This document shows positions 1-5,297 of a DNA stretch of 5,297 bases, one piece after another. Source of the stretch: Deltaproteobacteria bacterium RBG_16_44_11 (GTDB taxonomy: Bacteria > Desulfobacterota > Syntrophia > Syntrophales > Smithellaceae); the NCBI GenBank assembly GCA_001797845.1, contig MGQN01000037.1, positions 38,326 through 43,622 on the forward strand. Direction: 5' to 3'. Below the pieces are notes generated by a model. That model searched no databases. It saw only the letters and a program-made list of their open reading frames with translations, and was not told where the DNA came from. The position numbers were made by a program, and so were the translations under genes. Within the stretch, counting starts at the first letter, position 1; every line of letters begins with the position of its first letter.

Positions 1-1
1 C

Positions 2-859
2 CTCAAAGATTTTTTACCGGGGGATGACGTGTGGTATTTGGATCCAAACGTGCAAAGCAGCGATGTTAATTTTATTGAGGCGGACGGTTGTCATATTCCG
101 CGGAATGACCGTTTTTTTGATTGGGTTATCTCTTGCGACGTGTTCGAACATATTGAGAAAGAAAAGAGGTGTCCCTTTTTGGCCGAGAATCTTCGCGTTG
201 CTAATGCCGGCATGATTCTTGCGGCCCCCTTTTTCTCGCCAGAAATCAAAAGCGCGGAAGAAGAAGTGAATGTCTTTCATTATCAATTATTTCATCAAAA
301 TCACCCGTGGCTTATCGAACATATTGCGAATGGATTGCCAGACCTAGAAGAAACGTTGAGGTTCTTGAAAGCGATGGGTCTTTCCTACGAAATTATTCAT
401 AATAATCATCTAGACCTCTGGAAGATTATACAAAAGATCACGATCGCTGGTATCCAAGAACCGGATGAGCTGAATTTCTATTACAACAATTTTATTTATC
501 CAAAAGACATTATAAAGGGAACTTTGACAAGCGCTCATGATTACTACCGGACCATACTCTATGTTAAAAAAGAAAGGAAGGTGATCAATTTTGCCGAGAA
601 AATAGCAACTCCCGAAGGTATGCTGATCGAAACAGAAAAATTTGAAACCCTTGATCGTTATATAACCAACTCCTTAAAACAGATTGCCAGTCTTCGCCAA
701 GCCGTGGGCGAACGTGATCAGGCGGTACAGACCTTGACCGAACAGATGGCAGAGCGCGATGAGCAGATGAATGCCATTATGGCTTCGTGGTCGTGGAAAT
801 TAACTGCGCCATTACGTGCATTAAAGACCTTATTTTTTAACAAGAGTACCACACAATAA
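2..859 (+). CDS. SAM-dependent methyltransferase with C-terminal coiled coil (5' partial)
   Basis: Likely a class I SAM-dependent methyltransferase acting on a glycan or its precursor in the cytoplasm. The frame is open to the left edge, so the true start and the glycine-rich SAM-binding loop lie upstream; the GTG at 29 is only an internal codon. Visible blocks fit the Methyltransf_11/23 fold: FIEADGCHIP (71-100) resembles the acidic motif II region, FDWVISCDVFEHI (116-154) is the typical 'D-V-hEHI' block, and NAGMILAAPFF (203-235) corresponds to the 'pGG.h.h..P' strand. From about 650 to 780 the protein becomes a probable coiled coil with two 'ERD' units, and it ends in SWSWKLTAPLRAL (785-823), a tail often seen on glycosyltransferases and methyltransferases of O-antigen clusters. 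Family and fold are fairly clear; the acceptor is unknown. 285 residues are visible. Confidence 0.8.
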   Translation, partial: LKDFLPGDDVWYLDPNVQSSDVNFIEADGCHIPRNDRFFDWVISCDVFEHIEKEKRCPFLAENLRVANAGMILAAPFFSPEIKSAEEEVNVFHYQLFHQNHPWLIEHIANGLPDLEETLRFLKAMGLSYEIIHNNHLDLWKIIQKITIAGIQEPDELNFYYNNFIYPKDIIKGTLTSAHDYYRTILYVKKERKVINFAEKIATPEGMLIETEKFETLDRYITNSLKQIASLRQAVGERDQAVQTLTEQMAERDEQMNAIMASWSWKLTAPLRALKTLFFNKSTTQ

Positions 860-861
860 AC

Positions 862-903
862 ATTACAGGGTAGTTGGTTAGCTCCACCACCCACATCTGT
901 AAT
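862..903. repeat. Intergenic inverted repeat / possible hairpin
   Basis: ATTACAG at 862-868 is perfectly complemented by CTGTAAT at 897-903. Between them, an imperfect inner stem can form with TGG (875-877) against CCA (884-886) around the loop TTAGCT, extended by GGGT (868-871) against ACCC (889-892); this extension competes with the outer stem for base 868. The structure starts three bases after the methyltransferase stop and has no T tract behind it, so it is not a typical intrinsic terminator. It could be an mRNA processing or stability element, or chance. Confidence 0.3.
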
Positions 904-928
904 TGCAAGATGAAATTATATCCTCATC

Positions 929-935
929 GGGAGAG
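929..935 (+). promoter_or_regulatory. Ribosome binding site of the GT2 gene at 944
   Basis: GGGAGAG lies 8 nt before the ATG at 944. It is a good Shine-Dalgarno match at normal spacing and supports that start. Confidence 0.7.
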
Positions 936-943
936 AACAGTTT

Positions 944-2410
944 ATGGATTTTTCAATAATTCTCATAAATTTTAATTCATCCGCCTATATTGAGCCTTGC
1001 CTTAAAAGGTTAAAAAACCAGAATTTTTCTGGTTCCAGCCGGATTGTAGTGGTGAATAATCTTTCGACGGACGGATCGCTGAAGATTCTGCAAAATCAGC
1101 CCGATATAACGCTCATAAACCCGGGCAGGAACCTCGGCTATTCAGGCGGCAACAACCTCGGAATAAGCCAAACCTATGGGAAATACATCCTGTGTCTGAA
1201 TTTTGATTGTTTGTTGGATGCTGGTTTTCTGCAAAAAGTCTATGACGTCTTCGAGGCCATGCCGCAGGTTGGAATGATATCGGGAAAATTGTACAAACTC
1301 GTTGATATGCAGCCGACGATGTACCTCGACTCTACTGGAATAGATTTCACAACCCTTATCCCTGCTGATCGAGGCGAATGGCAATATGACAGAGGCCAAT
1401 ATGATTTGGCCGTGAACATTTTTGGGCCTTCCGGTGCCGCTGGATGCTATCGGCGTAAGGCTATTGAGGATATTGTTTACAGGAAGACGCAGTATTTCGA
1501 TGAACAGATGTGCACTTATTGCGAGGATATAGATATTTCGTGGCGGTTAAATCTGGCTGGATGGAAAGGGCTATTTTTACCGGATGCCGTTGCATATCAT
1601 GAACGCGGCGCAACCCGTAAGGAAAGTATCTGGAAAAAGGCAGGCTATTACGCAATAGGGTTCAGAAATCGCCTTTTTACTATTTTCAAAAACCTACGGC
1701 AAGAGGATGTTAAGGGACGTTTTAAAAAGATTTTTTGGCAGGAGTGGCGTTTCTTGGCATCCTGGTGCGACAAAAGCCCGGCTCGATGGGCAATTGCGGC
1801 TTACATCATATGTGGATTAGTCGGCCTTATAGTAAGACCGTCCTTTATTGCAAAAAGACGCCTTGTTCAACGGAATATAAAGACGAATAACCTCGATCTG
1901 TCTCTTGATATGGACTTCTGGCGGGAATCTTATGACAGGCGTAAGACTAAAGCCGAAGAATTCAATGAAAATCCCGACGGAAATTCACGAATTGAGTTTC
2001 TGCGTGACGACTGGCGGGTGTCCTCTCAGGGATTTAATGATGAATCGTGGGAAGGCGGGATGTTTTTTAAGGGTAAACTCACGGCAGCCCGAGGTTTCAT
2101 TGAAATGTGGATACCGGATAGATATAGGGTTACCATTAAGAAATTGAGTCTGTGCTTGGAACTTGAATTGAAGGCTGATATTACGGTTGATATTGAAGTA
2201 TTGACATCGGATACTGCATCAGCAAAGACAGATTGGCAGGTACTACAAGGCGGTAGGACAACGGTATCCTTTGATTTGTCAAGGATGGACCTGGCTGTCG
2301 GCAGAGAAAATATAATCAACTGGCGGAAACCATGGCATGGCTTGCGAATTAATTTCGCATGTGGACCTGGTTGTGAAATTGCCGTTTACGACCTTTTCGT
2401 TCACGGATAG
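944..2410 (+). CDS. GT2 glycosyltransferase (rhamnosyltransferase-like) with C-terminal extension
   Basis: A 488-residue family 2 glycosyltransferase, probably adding a sugar to a lipid-linked glycan at the cytoplasmic face of the inner membrane. The N-terminal GT-A domain (residues 1 to about 240) starts SIILINFNSSAYI, followed by NNLSTDGS (38-45), NLGYSGGNNLG, a DXD-like NFDC (86-89), CEDIDISWRL (193-202, with the ED acidic pair) and PDAVAYHERG with H219. This order matches WbbL-like rhamnosyltransferases. A hydrophobic stretch at 282-297 may associate with the membrane. WbbL-like proteins usually end near 300-340 residues. Here about 170 more follow (318-488), rich in alternating polar and hydrophobic residues and tryptophans, suggesting a beta-rich domain that I do not recognise. 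Donor-site variations are N38 where Asp is usual and F87 where Pro is usual. The start is backed by a good ribosome binding site. Family assignment is firm; donor and acceptor are unknown. Confidence 0.9.
   Translation: MDFSIILINFNSSAYIEPCLKRLKNQNFSGSSRIVVVNNLSTDGSLKILQNQPDITLINPGRNLGYSGGNNLGISQTYGKYILCLNFDCLLDAGFLQKVYDVFEAMPQVGMISGKLYKLVDMQPTMYLDSTGIDFTTLIPADRGEWQYDRGQYDLAVNIFGPSGAAGCYRRKAIEDIVYRKTQYFDEQMCTYCEDIDISWRLNLAGWKGLFLPDAVAYHERGATRKESIWKKAGYYAIGFRNRLFTIFKNLRQEDVKGRFKKIFWQEWRFLASWCDKSPARWAIAAYIICGLVGLIVRPSFIAKRRLVQRNIKTNNLDLSLDMDFWRESYDRRKTKAEEFNENPDGNSRIEFLRDDWRVSSQGFNDESWEGGMFFKGKLTAARGFIEMWIPDRYRVTIKKLSLCLELELKADITVDIEVLTSDTASAKTDWQVLQGGRTTVSFDLSRMDLAVGRENIINWRKPWHGLRINFACGPGCEIAVYDLFVHG
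1580..1600 (+). repeat. 21-nt direct repeat, copy 1 (in first GT2)
   Basis: Perfectly identical to 5114-5134. It encodes PDAVAYH in the same codon phase in both GT2 genes. The flanking bases differ on both sides. Confidence 0.9.
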
Positions 2411-2589
2411 GCCGAAGAAGTCGCAAATCAAAAGCTCAATCTCAGCGAATGTCGCTCTCTTCCACTACGTATGGAAAGCAAAACTTTCGAATATCTGCGG
2501 TGCCATCTGTTTCCCGGTCCGTAGAGATATGACAAGGCTCTAGGTAACATCTAAGAATACTAAGTTCTATAAAAACTGGAGTTATGCAA
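2411..2589. other. Intergenic gap without a convincing gene
   Basis: This gap separates the GT2 stop (TAG at 2408-2410) from the radical SAM gene. No terminator, promoter or RNA gene is convincing. The GT2 frame stays open for 37 codons after its stop, to TAG at 2522, but that length is expected by chance. A five-base-pair hairpin (AGCGA 2444-2448, TCGCT 2452-2456) has no T tract. The last bases hold the ribosome binding site of the next gene. Confidence 0.5.
2578..2581 (+). promoter_or_regulatory. Ribosome binding site that decides the radical SAM start
   Basis: GGAG lies 2 nt before the ATG at 2584 but 8 nt before the in-frame ATG at 2590. The spacing favours 2590 as the true start. Confidence 0.6.
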
Positions 2590-3966
2590 ATGAAAGTTAC
2601 TCTTATATACCCAGGTATCACTGAATGTGGTTTTAATTCATTGAAGGGCAATGAAGGTTCGTGGATGAATCACGGCCTTGCGGTGATTTCCGCTGCGCTC
2701 AAGGCGAAAGGCCACGAAGTGCGTCTGCTCGACCTTCGACGCCTCAAGGGCTGGAAACATTTCCGTCAGGCCGTCAGTGAGAGTGTCGGCCAAATCGCAG
2801 GTATTACCATGATGAGCGTTGATTACGATGCCGCCATTACCGCGGCCAGAATAATAAAGGAAATTAAGCCGTCAACAAAGGTGTTCGTGGGCGGACCGCA
2901 TCCGTCCATTTGTCCTGAAGAATTGGAATGTTTAGAATGTATTGATCATATCGTAAGGGGTGAGGCGGAGATTACCTTCCCGAAAATGCTGGAAGATATC
3001 GCTGCCGGAAAGACCTTGCCTAAAGTGACGCAAGGTTGCAAGCCGGAAAATCTAGATGAATCGCCATGGGCCGACCGCGATTTGTTTGAATGTCAGGAAC
3101 AGCCTTTTGCGCCGTTCTTAAAACCTCCGTTTGTTACTTTGATTGCCGGCCGCGGCTGCCGATACAACTGCAATTACTGCCAGCCGGCAGAGAGAATAAT
3201 GTTTGGCCAAAAGGTTCGGCGGCGTTCCGTAACAAACGTCATCAATGAATTAAAATATCTCAGCGACCGGTATCATTTTAACTCCTTTATGATCCACGAC
3301 GATTGTCTGACCGAGGATCGCCAATGGGTAATGGAGTTTTGTAGACAATACCACGCCGAAGGTTTTACCCAACCTTTTGTAGCGCAGTCCAGGGCGGATA
3401 TTATCTGTAAGCATCAGGACATGGTTGAGGCCTTGTCTAAGACCGGCCTTAAACTGTGCATCATTGGTTTTGAGAGCGGTTCAGACCGTGTTCTTAAATT
3501 TCTTCGCAAAGGCTGCACGCTCGCCGAAAATCTTGAAGCAGCGAGTATTTGCAGAAAACTCGGCATCAGGATATGGGCAAATTACATGCTTGGGTTGCCG
3601 ACCGAAACAAAGGACGAGGTGCTTGAGACATTGTCCATGCTTGAGCAGATACAGCCTTATCATTGTTCGCCTGCCTTTTATACGCCTCACCCGGGAAGCG
3701 ACCTGTTCGATATCGGCAAGGAAATGGGGATACACCTTATGGTCGATCATGCATCATATCGTAGGAACAGCTTTGAGCCTAAAATTAAGGGGCCGGACTA
3801 TGATTTCCTGAAGGATATTCTGTATAAATCAATCGCGACGGAAAAAGCCGATTGTTCTGATGTTTCAAGTCTGGTCAAATTTAAAAATAAATTAAGAAAA
3901 TTACTTACACAATTTCCCAGATTATACCGTTGTGCAAAATTTATCAGCCAAAAGTGCAGAATCTGA
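2590..3966 (+). CDS. B12-binding-type radical SAM protein
   Basis: A 458-residue radical SAM enzyme with an N-terminal cobalamin-binding-like domain, the architecture of BchE/HpnJ-type proteins and B12-dependent methylases. Residues 1 to about 150 form a Rossmann-like domain that begins MKVTLIYP and contains VFVGGPHPS (GGPHP at 101-105) and RGEAE (123-127). No DxHxxG motif is seen, which is common in radical SAM members of this fold. The [4Fe-4S] motif CxxxCxxC is C190, C194 and C197. Further radical SAM blocks are GFESGS (293-298), near the SAM site, and MLGLPTET (333-340). The C-terminal tail (about 426-458) is strongly basic and amphipathic and might touch the membrane. An upstream in-frame ATG at 2584 would add two residues but sits too close to the GGAG. 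Such genes recur in polysaccharide and lipid clusters, mostly without known substrates. Family is firm; whether it methylates, and what, is open. Confidence 0.9.
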   Translation: MKVTLIYPGITECGFNSLKGNEGSWMNHGLAVISAALKAKGHEVRLLDLRRLKGWKHFRQAVSESVGQIAGITMMSVDYDAAITAARIIKEIKPSTKVFVGGPHPSICPEELECLECIDHIVRGEAEITFPKMLEDIAAGKTLPKVTQGCKPENLDESPWADRDLFECQEQPFAPFLKPPFVTLIAGRGCRYNCNYCQPAERIMFGQKVRRRSVTNVINELKYLSDRYHFNSFMIHDDCLTEDRQWVMEFCRQYHAEGFTQPFVAQSRADIICKHQDMVEALSKTGLKLCIIGFESGSDRVLKFLRKGCTLAENLEAASICRKLGIRIWANYMLGLPTETKDEVLETLSMLEQIQPYHCSPAFYTPHPGSDLFDIGKEMGIHLMVDHASYRRNSFEPKIKGPDYDFLKDILYKSIATEKADCSDVSSLVKFKNKLRKLLTQFPRLYRCAKFISQKCRI

Positions 3967-3980
3967 ACTTGAATAGCCGA

Positions 3981-4031
3981 AAAGGAACTGCGATCCGCAT
4001 ATTGATATTCTGTTTGCGACCTATAACGGCT
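3981..4031 (+). pseudogene. Probable decayed 5' end of a GT2 glycosyltransferase
   Basis: In the frame of 4001, the bases before the DPM1-like fragment read IDILFATYNG (4001-4030), then a TAG stop (4031-4033). This peptide closely resembles the first residues of GT2 enzymes of the 'IDILLATYNG' type. AAAGGA at 3981-3986 would be a suitable ribosome binding site, followed six bases later by ATCCGCAT; an original ATGCGCAT with one base change and a two-base AT duplication would explain both the missing start and the frame. In the frame of 3993 the same bases read through into the DPM1-like fragment but without a standard start. Interpretation as a remnant rests on a ten-residue resemblance and is inference. 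Confidence 0.4.
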
Positions 4032-4409
4032 AGCCGTTTCATAAAAGGAGGAGGAACGATTGATTATCCCTGTCTGAAGTATGTCATGAACCGGCTTGCG
4101 AATTCTTTTCTTAAAATGCTATTCCGCATTCGTTTCAATGACACGACGAATGCTTTTAAAGCATACCGCCGCGAGGTGATTGATGGATGCCGCCCGCTCA
4201 TCGCTCCCCACGTGAACCTGACTGTGGAATTACCGCTCAAGGCTATCGTTCGTGGCTTTAGCTGGACAGTCATCCCTATCACATGGAGAAACCGTCGGAG
4301 TGGTGTGGCTAAACTTAATATAAAAGAAATGGGAAGCCGCTATCTTTTCATATGCCTTTACATCTGGTTGGAGAAAAATCTATCACGTGGTGATTATCGC
4401 AAATGTTAA
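4032..4409 (+). pseudogene. DPM1-like polyprenyl-phosphate glycosyltransferase, 3' half only
   Basis: The 125 codons from SRFIKGGGTIDYP to the stop match the C-terminal half of bacterial DPM1-like GT2 enzymes, which transfer a sugar from a nucleotide donor to polyprenyl phosphate. Family marks are SRFIKGGG (4032-4055), NRLAN, NDTTNAFKAYRR (4137-4172), HVNLTVELPLKAI, ITWRNRRSG and the C-terminal EKNLSRGDY. Full-length relatives are roughly 230-250 residues; here the N-terminal half, with the nucleotide-binding and DXD motifs, is absent. An in-frame ATG exists at 3930 but is inside the radical SAM gene, and residues from there to 4031 do not resemble the family. The remaining half has no stop or frameshift, which suggests recent truncation. 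On its own it should lack catalytic activity. An unseen intact copy, or an assembly error at about 4031, cannot be excluded. Confidence 0.75.
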
Positions 4410-4465
4410 GGTTAGCTTTATAGATTCACAAGAAATTCTCGCAAATAAAAATATAAAGTCATATC
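4410..4465. other. AT-rich intergenic gap
   Basis: Short AT-rich spacer between the DPM1-like fragment and the last GT2. It contains TATAAA at 4452-4457 and TTCACA at 4425-4430, but these are 21 nt apart, too far for a standard sigma-70 promoter. No good Shine-Dalgarno sequence precedes the ATG at 4466. Confidence 0.4.
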
Positions 4466-5297
4466 ATGTTGCATAAAACATCTTCTGATGGATTTCATGT
4501 ATCCGTTATTATTGTGAACTGGAACACAGACGCGCAGCTTAAACGCTGTATGTTGTCGTTGAGCAAACAGACCATGCCACCTCGTGAAGTCATTATTGTG
4601 GATAATGCCAGTACGGATTCATCTGCTGAGGGCCTGGAAGAATGTTACCAGAATATTAAAGTCGTCAGGCTGAATAATAATATCGGCTTTGCGGCTGCCA
4701 ACAATTATGCAGCGCGTTTGGTATCGGAGGAATGCAATTGGCTTGCTTTATTAAATCCGGATGCGTTTCCGGAGCCAACATGGTTAGAGTCCTTAATGGA
4801 TGCGGTAAAGCATCATCCTGAGTATGCTTTTTTTGGCAGCCTGTTATTGGATGCAAATGAGCCTGCTATTCTTGATGGCACAGGAGATGTCAATCATATC
4901 TCTGGTCTGGTCTGGCGGGAAGGCCACGGACAGGCGGTCGATGCTTCCTCGCTCAGGATGAAAGAAATATTTTCTCCCTGCGCGGCGGCTGCCTTATACC
5001 GTAAAGATATCTTCGCTGAGGCGAACGGATTTGACGAAGACTATTTTTGCTATGTGGAAGATGTTGATTTAGGGTTTCGGCTCAGGTTACTTGGATACCG
5101 TTGTCTATATGTTCCGGATGCCGTTGCATATCATATCGGCTCGGCGGCGACAGGCAAGCGTAGTGATTTCAGTGTCTATCATGGACATCGAAATCTTGTT
5201 TGGACTTATGTTAAAAATATGCCGGGTGTCCTTTTCTGGCTGCTGCTTCCTCTGCATATTGCCCTCAATCTTGTAATTATTATCTGGTTTTCTCTGC
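4466..5297 (+). CDS. GT2 glycosyltransferase, WbbL-like (3' partial)
   Basis: A second family 2 glycosyltransferase, open to the right edge with 277 codons visible. It probably transfers a deoxyhexose such as rhamnose to a lipid-linked glycan. Motifs are canonical: VSVIIVNWN near the start, VDNASTDSS (D46, D51), NNNIGFAAANN, the DXD-type NPDA (97-100), an ED pair in YVEDVDLGFRLRLLGY (E198, D199, D201) and PDAVAYHIGSA with H223. A hydrophobic segment begins near residue 258 (FWLLLPLHIALNLVIII), matching the membrane-associated C terminus of WbbL relatives, so only some 30-60 residues are probably missing. ATG 4466 is the only plausible start, because an in-frame stop lies at 4454-4456, although the upstream sequence has no strong ribosome binding site. 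Family assignment is firm; donor specificity is by analogy. Confidence 0.9.
   Translation, partial: MLHKTSSDGFHVSVIIVNWNTDAQLKRCMLSLSKQTMPPREVIIVDNASTDSSAEGLEECYQNIKVVRLNNNIGFAAANNYAARLVSEECNWLALLNPDAFPEPTWLESLMDAVKHHPEYAFFGSLLLDANEPAILDGTGDVNHISGLVWREGHGQAVDASSLRMKEIFSPCAAAALYRKDIFAEANGFDEDYFCYVEDVDLGFRLRLLGYRCLYVPDAVAYHIGSAATGKRSDFSVYHGHRNLVWTYVKNMPGVLFWLLLPLHIALNLVIIIWFSL
5114..5134 (+). repeat. 21-nt direct repeat, copy 2 (in second GT2)
   Basis: Perfectly identical to 1580-1600 and in the same reading phase, 3,534 bp away. All seven codons for PDAVAYH match, although the genes around them are clearly diverged. Confidence 0.9.

Noticed and set aside
870..890. tRNA D-arm-like text (AGTTGGTTAGCTC)
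   Set aside because: No anticodon arm, T-arm or acceptor stem can be built around it, so it is a chance resemblance.
2026..2319. Reverse-strand open frame of 97 codons inside the first GT2
   Set aside because: It lies opposite a well-supported gene, shows no family motif and is a shadow of the coding strand.
2527..2576. Possible promoter before the radical SAM gene (ATGACA and TATAAA-like text)
   Set aside because: The elements do not match consensus and spacing together; AT-rich text of this kind occurs by chance.
3425..3811. 128-codon + strand frame inside the radical SAM gene
   Set aside because: It overlaps conserved radical SAM motifs in another frame and its product resembles no family.
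3930..4031. ATG at 3930 as start of the DPM1-like gene
   Set aside because: It lies inside the radical SAM gene, has no ribosome binding site, and the residues before SRFIKGGG do not match the family.
4420..4465. Possible sigma-70 promoter before the last GT2
   Set aside because: TTCACA and TATAAA are 21 nt apart, outside the usual 16-18 nt spacing.

Overview
The window is a 5.3 kb piece of a surface-polysaccharide (O-antigen or exopolysaccharide) biosynthesis locus. All recognisable genes lie on the + strand: the 3' part of a SAM-dependent methyltransferase, a family 2 glycosyltransferase (GT2) with an unusual C-terminal extension, a B12-binding-type radical SAM protein, the 3' half of a polyprenyl-phosphate glycosyltransferase (DPM1-like), and the 5' part of a second WbbL-like GT2. 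No rRNA, tRNA, CRISPR array, transposase or plasmid function is visible. The gene set, the moderate GC content and the tryptophan-rich 'SWSWKLTAPLR' tail suggest a Gram-negative bacterium, perhaps a proteobacterium, Desulfobacterota or Nitrospirota member. The sequence alone does not fix the taxon.

Layout. 1-859: methyltransferase, entering from the left without its start; its SAM-binding loop would lie upstream. 860-943: short gap with a dyad symmetry and the ribosome binding site of the next gene. 944-2410: GT2 with a GT-A domain, a membrane-associated segment and about 170 extra residues. 2411-2589: gap with no convincing gene. 2590-3966: radical SAM protein. 3967-4031: gap that seems to hold a decayed glycosyltransferase start. 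4032-4409: DPM1-like C-terminal half, clean and in frame but without its catalytic N-terminal half. 4410-4465: AT-rich gap. 4466-5297: second GT2, running off the right edge.

How the genes may work together (inference): the GT2 enzymes would add sugars, probably deoxyhexoses such as rhamnose, to a lipid-linked glycan at the inner face of the cytoplasmic membrane. The methyltransferase would modify or cap the glycan. The radical SAM protein could make an unusual sugar or lipid modification. The DPM1-like fragment points to past gene shuffling in the cluster.

The two most notable points are an apparent chimeric junction near 4021-4040, where the start of one glycosyltransferase runs into the middle of another at a short shared sequence, and a 21-nt perfect, in-phase repeat shared by the two intact GT2 genes. 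I see no clear evidence of a wholly new system.
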